Shown: one piece after another, positions 1 to 5,038 of the stretch
How positions within the stretch are numbered: position 1 is the stretch's first letter
How the letters are laid out: every line of letters begins with the position of its first letter
Origin: Pseudomonadota bacterium
GTDB taxonomy: Bacteria > Pseudomonadota > Alphaproteobacteria > Rhizobiales > Xanthobacteraceae
Assembly (NCBI GenBank): GCA_023449855.1
Contig: JAEXHR010000053.1
Span: 1 to 6,325 of the forward strand
DNA length: 6,325 nucleotides
Direction of reading: 5' to 3'
Notes under the pieces: model-generated
Database searches by the model: none
The model's input: only the letters and a program-made list of their open reading frames with translations
Told to the model about the DNA's origin: nothing
Translations under genes and position numbers: made by a program

Positions 1-20
1 GTCCCGGCCTTCGCCGGGAC
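1..20. terminator. Hairpin after the TAXI binding-protein gene (possible terminator or dispersed repeat)
   Basis: Perfect inverted repeat: an 8-bp GTCCCGGC/GCCGGGAC stem closes a 4-base CTTC loop. It starts 10 bases beyond the stop codon of the minus-strand gene ending at 31, so it would fold in the 3' end of that transcript. The bases that would hold a U-tract lie outside the window, so intrinsic termination cannot be confirmed. Short GC hairpins of this shape are also abundant dispersed repeats in Bradyrhizobiaceae. One sitting exactly at the first base fits an assembly that broke at a repeat. Confidence 0.55.
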
Positions 21-30
21 GGCTCGAGCG

Positions 31-1014
31 TTACTTCACCACCCCGATCTCACGAAAATACTTGAGCACGCCGGGGTGGATCATCGTCAGCTCCGGCGCG
101 GCTGCAACGGTGTTGCTCGCCGTCGTCTCCTTCGCCTGAGCAAGCTTCGCGCCGAGCGTCGCCTCCGCGCCATGCAGCGTCTTCGCCAGGCGGTAGGCGA
201 CATCATCCGGCAGCGTTTCGCGCGTCAGGATGTAGCTCCATGACCCCACCGATGCGATGGGCGCCGGCTGGTTCGGATAACTCTTGGCGCCGATCAGAAG
301 CGGCTTGAGGAAACTGTGCTTGCTTCTGATCTGCCCGATCTCGGCCGCATCCGGCGCGATGAAGCGCGCGCCCCCGGGGCTCTCGCTCATCGTCTTGAAA
401 CCCGGCCAGCCAATGCCCGCGCCCCATAGCGCGGCAACGCGGCCGTCCAGCACCATGGCCGGACCATCGCCGGCGCGATCGAGATAGACGGCCTGGAAAT
501 CCTTGTCCTGATCGAGCCCGAGCCCGTCCAGCACATAGCGCGACAGGAAGACGAGGCCGGAGCCCTTGGCGCCGAAGGCCACCGGCTTGCCGACGAGATC
601 GCGGATCGTCCTGTACGGGCTGTCGGCGCGCACCACGAACATGCCGGGATTGGAATACAGCGCCGTCAGGATCTTCAGCCGGGTCGGGGGACGCTTGATG
701 CCCTTGAAAGCCTCATAGGCCGGCTCGCCCGCCACCAGCGCGAGATCGAGCTTGCCGTCCTCCAGCAGCGGAATGTTCTCGGTCGAGCCTTTGGTGTTCT
801 GCGTGCGCAATTGCAGCCCCGGATCTGCTGCGTTCATCACCTCGGCAAAGGCATCGCCATAGAGCGGGAAGCCGCCGCCCGGCGTCGCGGTGCCGAGGCT
901 GAGGGTGACGGGACTTCCCGTGATGGACATCGGCGCAGCTCCTTGTTGCGCCGACGCGGCGCCGCAGACGAGCAGCGCGGCAGCGAGCGTCATGGCTTTC
1001 ATGGCGCCCATCAT
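31..1014 (-). CDS. TAXI-family TRAP transporter solute-binding protein
   Basis: A 327-residue periplasmic binding protein of the TAXI (TRAP-associated extracytoplasmic immunogenic) family, which captures small solutes, often carboxylates, for a TRAP permease. The N-terminus is a Sec signal peptide: M5-K6, a hydrophobic core at about 8-18, and probable cleavage after CGAASA (residue 22). C17 is preceded by V, so a lipoprotein is unlikely. Family features are the opening strand LSLGTATPGGGF (38-49), the STENIPLL...GKLDLALV region (77-94), the VGKPVAFGAKGSG domain-swap segment (141-153), and a C-terminal HPGVLKYFREIG (313-324). Length is typical. Three other ATGs (codons 2, 5, 8) lie close to the start and none has a clear Shine-Dalgarno, so the exact start is uncertain. 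The first ATG is 3 bases after the DUF1328 stop, implying translational coupling. No TRAP membrane subunit is visible, so it is either an orphan binding protein or partnered elsewhere. The ligand cannot be inferred. Confidence 0.9.
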   Translation of the reverse strand: MMGAMKAMTLAAALLVCGAASAQQGAAPMSITGSPVTLSLGTATPGGGFPLYGDAFAEVMNAADPGLQLRTQNTKGSTENIPLLEDGKLDLALVAGEPAYEAFKGIKRPPTRLKILTALYSNPGMFVVRADSPYRTIRDLVGKPVAFGAKGSGLVFLSRYVLDGLGLDQDKDFQAVYLDRAGDGPAMVLDGRVAALWGAGIGWPGFKTMSESPGGARFIAPDAAEIGQIRSKHSFLKPLLIGAKSYPNQPAPIASVGSWSYILTRETLPDDVAYRLAKTLHGAEATLGAKLAQAKETTASNTVAAAPELTMIHPGVLKYFREIGVVK

Positions 1015-1017
1015 ACG

Positions 1018-1230
1018 TCAAACACTCGACGCCACCAGCGCCGGCAGCATGCCCGAATGACTGACCGCGCCGGCCACCAGATAGGCAAATCCGAGCAGCA
1101 CCAGGAAGCCGAGGAAGAACAGGCCGAACAGGATCAGCGCGACCTTTTTGGCGAGGGCCGAGATATTGGCGAAGCCGAGGCCGCCGGCAATCAGCGATAT
1201 CACGAGAAAAATGATGGCCCAACGCAGCAT
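1018..1230 (-). CDS. DUF1328 (YtjA/UPF0391) small membrane protein
   Basis: A 70-residue inner-membrane protein. It opens with MLRWAIIFLVISLIAGGLGF, the hallmark N-terminus of the DUF1328/UPF0391 family (Escherichia coli YtjA begins almost identically). Two membrane helices are visible, about 4-22 and 28-50, joined by a short basic turn (ALAKKVA). The family is usually about 53-60 residues, so the tail after residue 55 (VSHSGMLPALVASSV) is somewhat long. The start is well supported: GGAGG at 1236-1240 sits 5 bases before the ATG. The molecular function is unknown; homologues are often stress-inducible, which fits the EcfG-type promoter just upstream. It is the first gene of a unit with the TAXI binding protein. 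The family call is secure, and no functional claim is made. Confidence 0.88.
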   Translation of the reverse strand: MLRWAIIFLVISLIAGGLGFANISALAKKVALILFGLFFLGFLVLLGFAYLVAGAVSHSGMLPALVASSV

Positions 1231-1263
1231 CCCCGCCTCCCCCGCTCTGAAAAAGCGGATGAA

Positions 1264-1288
1264 AACGTCCCCGGGCCGTCAAAGTTCC
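1264..1288 (-). promoter_or_regulatory. EcfG-type (general stress response sigma factor) promoter
   Basis: Read on the minus strand, GGAAC (1284-1288) is followed after exactly 16 bases by CGTT (1264-1267). This matches the alphaproteobacterial EcfG consensus GGAAC-N16/17-CGTT. The -10-like element lies 33 bases before the DUF1328 start codon, giving a predicted leader of roughly 25-30 bases that contains the GGAGG ribosome site. Position, orientation and sequence all agree, so it probably drives the DUF1328-TAXI unit through the PhyR/NepR/EcfG pathway. That pathway is established for the group, but its components are not in this window. Confidence 0.75.
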
Positions 1289-1307
1289 GCAGCACCCCGC
1301 CCCGCCA

Positions 1308-1334
1308 TTGAACGGCAGCGGCGAGCCATATAAG
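1308..1334 (+). promoter_or_regulatory. Possible housekeeping promoter for the tRNA gene
   Basis: TTGAAC (1308-1313) and TATAAG (1329-1334) resemble sigma-70 -35 and -10 boxes, though the 15-base spacer is shorter than the ideal 17. The -10 box ends 43 bases before the tRNA 5' end, a reasonable distance for a processed precursor. It is divergent from, and back to back with, the EcfG-type element. The call rests on position and motif likeness alone. Confidence 0.4.
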
Positions 1335-1377
1335 GAAAGCAGGCACCGCCGTCCCCGCGCCGCCGCCGGACGCCGGC

Positions 1378-1453
1378 GGGCCTGTAGCTCAATGGTTAGA
1401 GCCGACCGCTCATAACGGTCTGGTTGCAGGTTCGAGTCCTGCCGGGCCCACCA
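1378..1453 (+). tRNA. tRNA with CAU anticodon, probably tRNA-Ile2 (lysidine-modified)
   Basis: A complete 76-base cloverleaf with encoded CCA. The acceptor stem GGGCCTG pairs with CGGGCCC (one T-G wobble). The D arm is GCTC/GAGC, the anticodon stem GACCG/CGGTC closes loop CTCATAA (anticodon CAT at 1411-1413), and the T arm GCAGG/CCTGC has loop TTCGAGT. CAU is shared by initiator Met, elongator Met and Ile2. Initiator is excluded because position 1 pairs with 72 and the anticodon stem lacks three consecutive G-C pairs. C4-G69 and C5-G68, which favour TilS recognition, and the short D-loop AATGGTTA match E. coli Ile2 better than elongator Met. If so, C34 becomes lysidine and the tRNA reads AUA. 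The elongator-Met alternative is not fully excluded. Confidence 0.9.
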
Positions 1454-1482
1454 ATGATTTCAGGTGACCTCATCGATCTGTA

Positions 1483-1510
1483 CGACGCTCATCCATGCGG
1501 ATGAGTGTTG
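1483..1510. terminator. Hairpin between tRNA and convergent zinc-ribbon gene
   Basis: CTCATCC (1488-1494) and GGATGAG (1499-1505) form a perfect 7-bp stem around loop ATGC. As plus-strand RNA the stem extends to 12 bp through C-G, A-U and two G-U pairs (1483-1487 with 1506-1510). It lies 30 bases after the tRNA and 26 bases beyond the stop of the opposing gene, so it could end both transcripts. There is no U-tract on either side, so intrinsic termination would be weak. A processing or RNA-stability role is possible. Confidence 0.45.
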
Positions 1511-1535
1511 GGCTGTTCGCGCGCGCCACGCGACC

Positions 1536-1721
1536 TCAGGCCGCTGCCGTCAGTGGTGTGATGCTGTGACGGGTGATCAAATAACGCGATTTGATATCGC
1601 AGCTCCGGCACAGGAAGGTCCGGATCTCGTGGCCGTCGCGGTGTGGATGGACGGGCTCGGCAATCAAGAATTCGCGCCGGCTGTTGCAGGTCGGGCATGG
1701 CACAAGGCTGGAGACCGTCAT
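1536..1721 (-). CDS. Small zinc-ribbon protein of unknown function
   Basis: A 61-residue protein with two CxxC knuckles, CPTC at residues 9-12 and CRSC at 38-41, separated by a polar 25-residue loop containing HPHRDGHE. This is the classic four-cysteine zinc-ribbon layout, so one bound Zn is likely, but the partner (nucleic acid or protein) is not evident. The ATG at 1721 was chosen because AAAGGG lies 7 bases upstream and the zinc-binding core begins soon after. The frame stays open upstream to 1841 with another ATG, giving a 101-residue version whose extra 40 residues look like untranslated leader. The C-terminus after residue 47 is short and featureless. It is transcribed towards the tRNA and divergently from the exported-protein gene. 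I do not recognise a named family. Confidence 0.7.
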   Translation of the reverse strand: MTVSSLVPCPTCNSRREFLIAEPVHPHRDGHEIRTFLCRSCDIKSRYLITRHSITPLTAAA

Positions 1722-1760
1722 CGCGCGCCCTTTCGAATCGCGTGCTGCTCCTGCAATTTT

Positions 1761-1839
1761 CTGTCTGCACAGGACAGGCTGCATCACCTGAATGGGTGAT
1801 ATGAGCACGGACAGATCGACCGCGGGTGCGCGTCCGTGC
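1761..1839. promoter_or_regulatory. Three consecutive inverted repeats in a divergent intergenic region
   Basis: Between the zinc-ribbon start (1721) and the exported-protein start (about 1885) lie three exact inverted repeats in a row. They are CTGTC/GACAG with a 7-base spacer (1761-1777), ATCACC/GGTGAT with a 6-base spacer (1783-1800), and GCACGGAC/GTCCGTGC with a 19-base spacer (1805-1839). They could be operator sites or stem-loops in a leader RNA of the minus-strand gene. No promoter boxes are convincing here and no known riboswitch is recognised. The symmetry is observed; any function is inferred. Confidence 0.35.
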
Positions 1840-1884
1840 AAGTCGTGCTAACATATTCCGGCTCCACCGACAGATTGGTCCTTG

Positions 1885-2349
1885 GTGACTTCGCGATACA
1901 TTGCCGTTTCCGGATGGATGACACAGGCGCTGCTTTGCGGCTTCCTGACCGGAACGTTGCCCGGAGCCGTGCAGGCCGATGGGCTGCAATTGTCGCTGAT
2001 GCCGGATCCGCGCGGCGAATTCATCCGCCTGTGCGCACCCTTCATGGCGCCGCGCTATGCCCGTCCGGAAGCGGTGTGCGATTGCCTGCGCAATGCGATG
2101 TTCGATCGCATCGACGACAGCCAGATCCTCGACGCCCTGCTCTACGGCGTCACCGAACGCGGCGTACCGACGCTGAATCGCGCCTGGCTGCCGGCGGAAA
2201 AATGGCCGCAGATCGAAGCCGCCATGACCGCGATCGCCGAACCGACCATGCAATGCATGTTTGGCAGCGGCACGGAAAGCCGCAAGGCGCAGGATGTGCC
2301 GCTCGACGGATTGCCCGCAATGCCGCCGGTGCAGGACCTGACGCCCTAG
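1885..2349 (+). CDS. Exported four-cysteine protein of unknown function
   Basis: About 154 residues with a probable Sec signal peptide: an N-terminal Arg, a hydrophobic stretch (ALLCGFLTGTLPGA, 15-28) and likely cleavage after VQA (31), which places the mature protein in the periplasm. The mature part holds four cysteines, C50, C65, C67 and C124. The C-x14-C-x-C spacing in RLCAPFMAPRYARPEAVCDC suggests disulphides or a metal site. The middle (70-120) looks helical and amphipathic, and the tail is Pro-rich. The start is unsettled: TTG at 1882, GTG at 1885 and ATG at 1918 share the frame and none has a strong ribosome site. GTG is preferred because it keeps the Arg ahead of the hydrophobic core. 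G/C-ending codons and the lack of any good competing reading support a real gene. No family is recognised. It lies 63 bases before the CDF transporter gene. Confidence 0.72.
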   Translation: MTSRYIAVSGWMTQALLCGFLTGTLPGAVQADGLQLSLMPDPRGEFIRLCAPFMAPRYARPEAVCDCLRNAMFDRIDDSQILDALLYGVTERGVPTLNRAWLPAEKWPQIEAAMTAIAEPTMQCMFGSGTESRKAQDVPLDGLPAMPPVQDLTP

Positions 2350-2353
2350 CAAA

Positions 2354-2375
2354 AATGCGCTAGTTTCGGCGCATT
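2354..2375 (+). terminator. Possible weak terminator hairpin after the exported-protein gene
   Basis: AATGCGC (2354-2360) and GCGCATT (2369-2375) form a perfect 7-bp stem around the 8-base loop TAGTTTCG, starting 4 bases after the upstream stop codon. The bases that follow are T-rich but interrupted (CTTCGCTAATTTCTT), so it would be a weak intrinsic terminator at best. It could equally be an operator for the downstream CDF gene. Confidence 0.4.
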
Positions 2376-2384
2376 CTTCGCTAA

Positions 2385-2404
2385 TTTCTTGCGGCTTTCT
2401 TGCG
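2385..2404 (+). repeat. Two direct copies of TTTCTTGCG, 11-base period
   Basis: TTTCTTGCG occurs at 2385-2393 and again at 2396-2404, separated by GC, ending 8 bases before the preferred CDF start codon. One copy per helical turn on the same DNA face would suit a regulator binding in tandem, but two short copies can arise by chance. It also occupies the place where a ribosome-binding site would be expected, and none is visible. Confidence 0.3.
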
Positions 2405-2412
2405 TCCTCACC

Positions 2413-3336
2413 ATGACCGACCTGCAGCACGACATCGACAACCGCGAGGAGCGCAAAGCCCTCGTTTACTCCATCATCGTCACCGCCCTCGACGCCGCGG
2501 TCGGCATATCGGTAGGCCTTGTCATCAATTCTTCATCAATTGTGTTCGATGGCGTGTACTCGGTGATCGACGCCGCGATGACCGGCCTGTCGGTCGGCGT
2601 GTCCTTGCTGCTGACGCGGGGGTCGACCCGCTACTTCCAGTTCGGCTTCTGGCAGTTCGAACCGATGCTGGTGCTGCTCAACAGCGTGGTGCTGGCATTG
2701 TCGTGCGGCTATGCGCTGCTCGGCGCCTTGAATGACCTGTTCAGTGTCGGCCGTGCGGTGTCGTTCGGACCGGGTGCGGCCTATGGCATCGTCGCGGGAT
2801 TGCTGGCGCTGGTGATGGCCTATCTGATCGGCGTGCGTGCGAAGCGGCTGGATTCCGAATTGCTGCTGATGGATGCACGCAACTGGTTTGCGTCGGGCCT
2901 CGTCAGCGTCGCGCTGGGCATCAGTTTCTGGGTCGCCGCACGGATGCATGGGACGAGCTACGATCATCTCGTGCCCTATCTCGATCCCGCCGTACTGGCG
3001 ACGCTGAGCGTGCTGCTGCTGCCATTGCCGCTGCGGGCGTGCTGGCGATCGGTGAAGGACATCATCCAGGTGGCGCCGATCGATCTCGATGAAGAAGTGC
3101 GCGAGATCGCGCGGGATATCCAGAAGCGTTATGGCTTCGAGAATTTCTCGAGCTACGTCGCCAAGATGGGCCGCGCCCGCTTTGTCGATATCACTTTCCT
3201 CGCGCCGGACGATCTCGGGCCGCGCGAGGTGGATTTTTTCGATGGCATCCGGCGGGAAATCGCCGACAGGCTCGAGGCGGTGCCGCCGAGTCACTGGCTG
3301 AATATCGAATTCACCAGCGATCCCGCCTGGCTGTAG
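2413..3336 (+). CDS. Cation diffusion facilitator (CDF) family transporter with atypical metal site
   Basis: A 307-residue inner-membrane protein with six predicted helices (about 17-38, 42-66, 83-105, 121-143, 156-176, 187-207) and a C-terminal cytoplasmic domain (about 220-307), the CDF plan for proton-coupled export of Zn, Fe, Mn or similar metals. Family signatures are SSSIVFDGVYSVID in helix 2 and FGFWQFEP before helix 3. The transport site is unusual. The usual D/H-xxx-D of helix 2 reads Y49-SVI-D53, and the usual H-xxx-D of helix 5 reads N157-WFA-S161, so three of four ligands differ. The C-terminal domain also lacks the usual His-rich metal positions. ATG at 2413 is chosen over an in-frame TTG at 2389, though neither has a good ribosome site. 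The stop is 3 bases from that of the convergent MFS gene. Substrate and activity are uncertain. Confidence 0.87.
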   Translation: MTDLQHDIDNREERKALVYSIIVTALDAAVGISVGLVINSSSIVFDGVYSVIDAAMTGLSVGVSLLLTRGSTRYFQFGFWQFEPMLVLLNSVVLALSCGYALLGALNDLFSVGRAVSFGPGAAYGIVAGLLALVMAYLIGVRAKRLDSELLLMDARNWFASGLVSVALGISFWVAARMHGTSYDHLVPYLDPAVLATLSVLLLPLPLRACWRSVKDIIQVAPIDLDEEVREIARDIQKRYGFENFSSYVAKMGRARFVDITFLAPDDLGPREVDFFDGIRREIADRLEAVPPSHWLNIEFTSDPAWL

Positions 3337-3339
3337 TGC

Positions 3340-4647
3340 TCACTCCGCCGGGCGCAGCGTCATCGCCATTCGCTTGCGGCTGCGCAACAGCAGCCATGTG
3401 ACGATGGCGACGTTGAACAGGTTCCAGGCGACGCCATTGACGAAGGCGGCGCGGTAGGAGCCGGTGGCATCGAAGATCACGCCGGACAACCAGCCGCCCA
3501 GCGACATGCCGCCGATGGTGCCGAGAATGACGATGCCGACGCGCGTCGCGGCCTGCGAGGCCGGCATCGCCTCGCGGACGATGATCGCATAGGCCGGCAC
3601 GATGCCGCCCTGGAACAGGCCGAACATCGCCGAGATAATGTAGAGCGAGGTCAGCCCGTCGAAGAACAGATAGAACATCAGCGCCACGCCCTGCGCGATG
3701 GCGCCGACCAGCAGCGTGCGCAGGCCGCCGATGCGATCGGCGAGAAAGCCCGAGCCGACGCGGCTGATAATGCCGAGCGCCAGCATCACCGACAGCATCT
3801 CGGCGCCACGCGCGGCGCCATAGCCGAGATCGCTGCAGTAAGCGACGATATGCACCTGCGGCATCGCCATGGCGACGCAGCAGCCGATGCCGGCCATGAA
3901 CAGGATCGCCGTCAGCGCGTTGTGGCTGAGCTGCAGATCGACTTTCGGCGGCGGCGCATTGGCATGGCTGCGCCGCTCATTGGCGCCCATTTTTGCGCGC
4001 AGCACCGCAAGCGTCATCAATGTAAGAACGGTCGTGACGGCGGCGATGCCGATCTGCGTCGGGCGCCAGCCGAAAGTGAGCATGCCCGAGCTCACCACGG
4101 GCGGCCAGAACGTGCCGCCGATATAGCTCCCGGTCGCAGCGAGCGCGACGGCGATGCCACGCTTGCGCTCGAACCAGTGCGAGGCTTCGGCCATCAATGG
4201 CGCGAAGGTGGCGGAGGAGCCGGCGCCGATCAGGAGATGCAGCAGGTTGAATTGCCAGAGCGCTGTGGTGGAGGCAGACAGCACATAGCCGATGGCCATC
4301 AGCACAGTCGCCGCCGCGATGGCCGCGACGATGCCGAACCGGTCCGTCAGCCGGCCGACGACCACTCCGCCGATGCCGAAGCCCACCATGGTGAAGGTGA
4401 AGGCCAACGATGCCGCGCCGCGGGTGGCGGCGAAATCAGCCTGCACAGCCGGCAGGATCACCACCACCGACCACATGCCGACGGACCCGAGCGAGCCGAC
4501 GACGAGAGCCAAAGCAAGGCGGGTCCATGCCTGACGGCTGTCGGGCTGGAAGGCGGGCGTTTCCGGGATGGCAGTTTCTGGCGACACGGCGGCAACCTGA
4601 AGGGGAGTTCCTGCCGGGTCAAGCCGATCTGCTGAAGGATTAGGCAT
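3340..4647 (-). CDS. MFS transporter, monocarboxylate/oxalate-formate-like
   Basis: A 435-residue inner-membrane secondary transporter with 12 predicted helices in two halves. The MFS motif A appears in both halves: GRLTDRFG (98-105) between helices 2 and 3, and GFLADRIG (300-307) between helices 8 and 9. The central cytoplasmic loop is about 216-245. The N-terminal 40 residues are Pro/Ala-rich and cytoplasmic. The arrangement (W59 and P66 in helix 1, SHWFERKRGIAVALA in the helix 4-5 loop) resembles the monocarboxylate porter/oxalate-formate antiporter branch, so a small organic anion is a reasonable guess but not shown. The ATG at 4647 lacks a Shine-Dalgarno; GTG at 4587 (V21) with an upstream AGG is an alternative that keeps every helix. 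It is convergent with the CDF gene (3-base gap) and divergent from flhA. Confidence 0.88.
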   Translation of the reverse strand: MPNPSADRLDPAGTPLQVAAVSPETAIPETPAFQPDSRQAWTRLALALVVGSLGSVGMWSVVVILPAVQADFAATRGAASLAFTFTMVGFGIGGVVVGRLTDRFGIVAAIAAATVLMAIGYVLSASTTALWQFNLLHLLIGAGSSATFAPLMAEASHWFERKRGIAVALAATGSYIGGTFWPPVVSSGMLTFGWRPTQIGIAAVTTVLTLMTLAVLRAKMGANERRSHANAPPPKVDLQLSHNALTAILFMAGIGCCVAMAMPQVHIVAYCSDLGYGAARGAEMLSVMLALGIISRVGSGFLADRIGGLRTLLVGAIAQGVALMFYLFFDGLTSLYIISAMFGLFQGGIVPAYAIIVREAMPASQAATRVGIVILGTIGGMSLGGWLSGVIFDATGSYRAAFVNGVAWNLFNVAIVTWLLLRSRKRMAMTLRPAE

Positions 4648-4674
4648 GCGGAAGTGGGGGAACGGGGAAGGTTA

Positions 4675-4800
4675 TTCCCTTCTCCCGCTTGCGGGGGGAG
4701 GTGACGCGTAGCGCCGGATGGGGGCAGCCACAAGCGACGTCACGCGGGGCACCCCCACCCCGGCCCTCCCCCGCAAGTGCGGGAGAGGGAGAAGAAGGGA
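4675..4800. repeat. Long imperfect palindrome, REP/MITE-like intergenic element
   Basis: The left arm (4675-4701) and right arm (4764-4800) are inverted copies of a core reading CCCGC-TTGCGGGG-GAGG, with a 10-base insertion in the right arm. Inside, GTGACG (4701-4706) faces CGTCAC (4738-4743), and GGATGGGGG-type bases face CACCCCCACCC. Much of the 126 bases could therefore fold into one long branched hairpin. Palindromes of this look (CCTTCTCCC...GAGAGGGAGAAG ends, an internal CGCCGGATG) are common between genes in Bradyrhizobium-like genomes. It encodes nothing and lies in the promoter region shared by the MFS and flhA genes. Confidence 0.7.
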
Positions 4801-4858
4801 CGCCACCGCGCGCAAACCCTGCGTCACGCTGACCAAACCAGCGTCCGGTTAACGAAAA

Positions 4859-4877
4859 TTAACCCTTTGCTAACCAT
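4859..4877 (+). promoter_or_regulatory. Putative CtrA-binding site upstream of flhA
   Basis: TTAA (4859-4862), seven bases, then CTAACCAT (4870-4877). The CtrA consensus is TTAA-N7-TTAAC, and the half-site TTAACCAT is matched at 7 of 8 bases with exact spacing. A further GTTAAC just upstream (4848-4853) forms GGTTAA-N6-TTAACC with the first half-site. Early flagellar genes, flhA included, are CtrA targets in Caulobacter, so the position makes biological sense. The site lies about 160 bases before the start codon, implying either a long leader or binding upstream of the promoter. Confidence 0.55.
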
Positions 4878-4882
4878 ACACA

Positions 4883-4897
4883 CGGCAAAAATTGCCG
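4883..4897. repeat. Perfect short palindrome CGGCAA-AAA-TTGCCG
   Basis: A 6-bp inverted repeat with a 3-base centre, five bases after the CtrA-like box. It may be a repressor or activator site, or part of the flhA promoter. The GG...GC spacing (8 bases between) is too short for a sigma-54 promoter. Confidence 0.35.
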
Positions 4898-5038
4898 AGT
4901 GATATCGCGTCTCGTCAGCCGATCGGGGGAATGCCCGTGGATGCCAGTGCGGTGCCTCACTTGCGGATCGGTGGCCCTCCGGCCGCCAAGCCACCATTCG
5001 GCGCGCACGATCGGCATGCGCGCGGGGAAGCTGTGACG

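Larger units (their letters stand above)
4801..5038 (+). promoter_or_regulatory. flhA upstream region and leader
   Basis: The intergenic stretch between the palindrome and flhA. It becomes AT-rich at 4847-4900, which holds GGTTAA/TTAACC (4847-4864), the CtrA-like box and a small perfect palindrome, and is the likely promoter. From about 4900 to 5038 it is GC-rich leader. The flhA frame stays open here from an ATG at 4931, which would add 36 residues (MPVDASAVPHLRIGG...). That ATG has GGGGGA directly abutting it, too close for good initiation, so leader is preferred. GGTGGC/GCCACC (4970-4995) could form a leader hairpin. No separate gene is seen. Confidence 0.5.

Noticed and set aside
1242..1258. 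CCGCT/AGCGG hairpin between the EcfG element and the DUF1328 start
   Set aside because: Only 5 bp with a 7-base loop; too weak to claim as a regulatory structure.
1489..2430. Long minus-strand open frame (313 residues) opposite the exported-protein gene
   Set aside because: It reads Arg/His/Gln-rich with no recognisable domain and overlaps two better genes (the zinc ribbon and the exported protein); typical antisense of high-GC coding sequence.
2536..3294. Minus-strand open frame of 252 residues inside the CDF gene
   Set aside because: His/Arg/Gln-rich composition lying antisense to a clearly recognisable membrane transporter.
3850..4635. Plus-strand open frame of 261 residues inside the MFS gene
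   Set aside because: Arg/His/Gly-rich antisense reading of a recognised 12-helix transporter, with no family features.
4884..4895. Sigma-54 (-24/-12) promoter for flhA
   Set aside because: Only 8 bases separate the GG and GC pairs, where 10 are needed, and the flanks match the consensus poorly; the symmetry is better explained as a palindrome.
4921..5014. Three GATCGG copies at 4921, 4966 and 5009 as a regularly spaced repeat
   Set aside because: The hexamer is common in GC-rich DNA and the spacings (45 and 43) are not exact.
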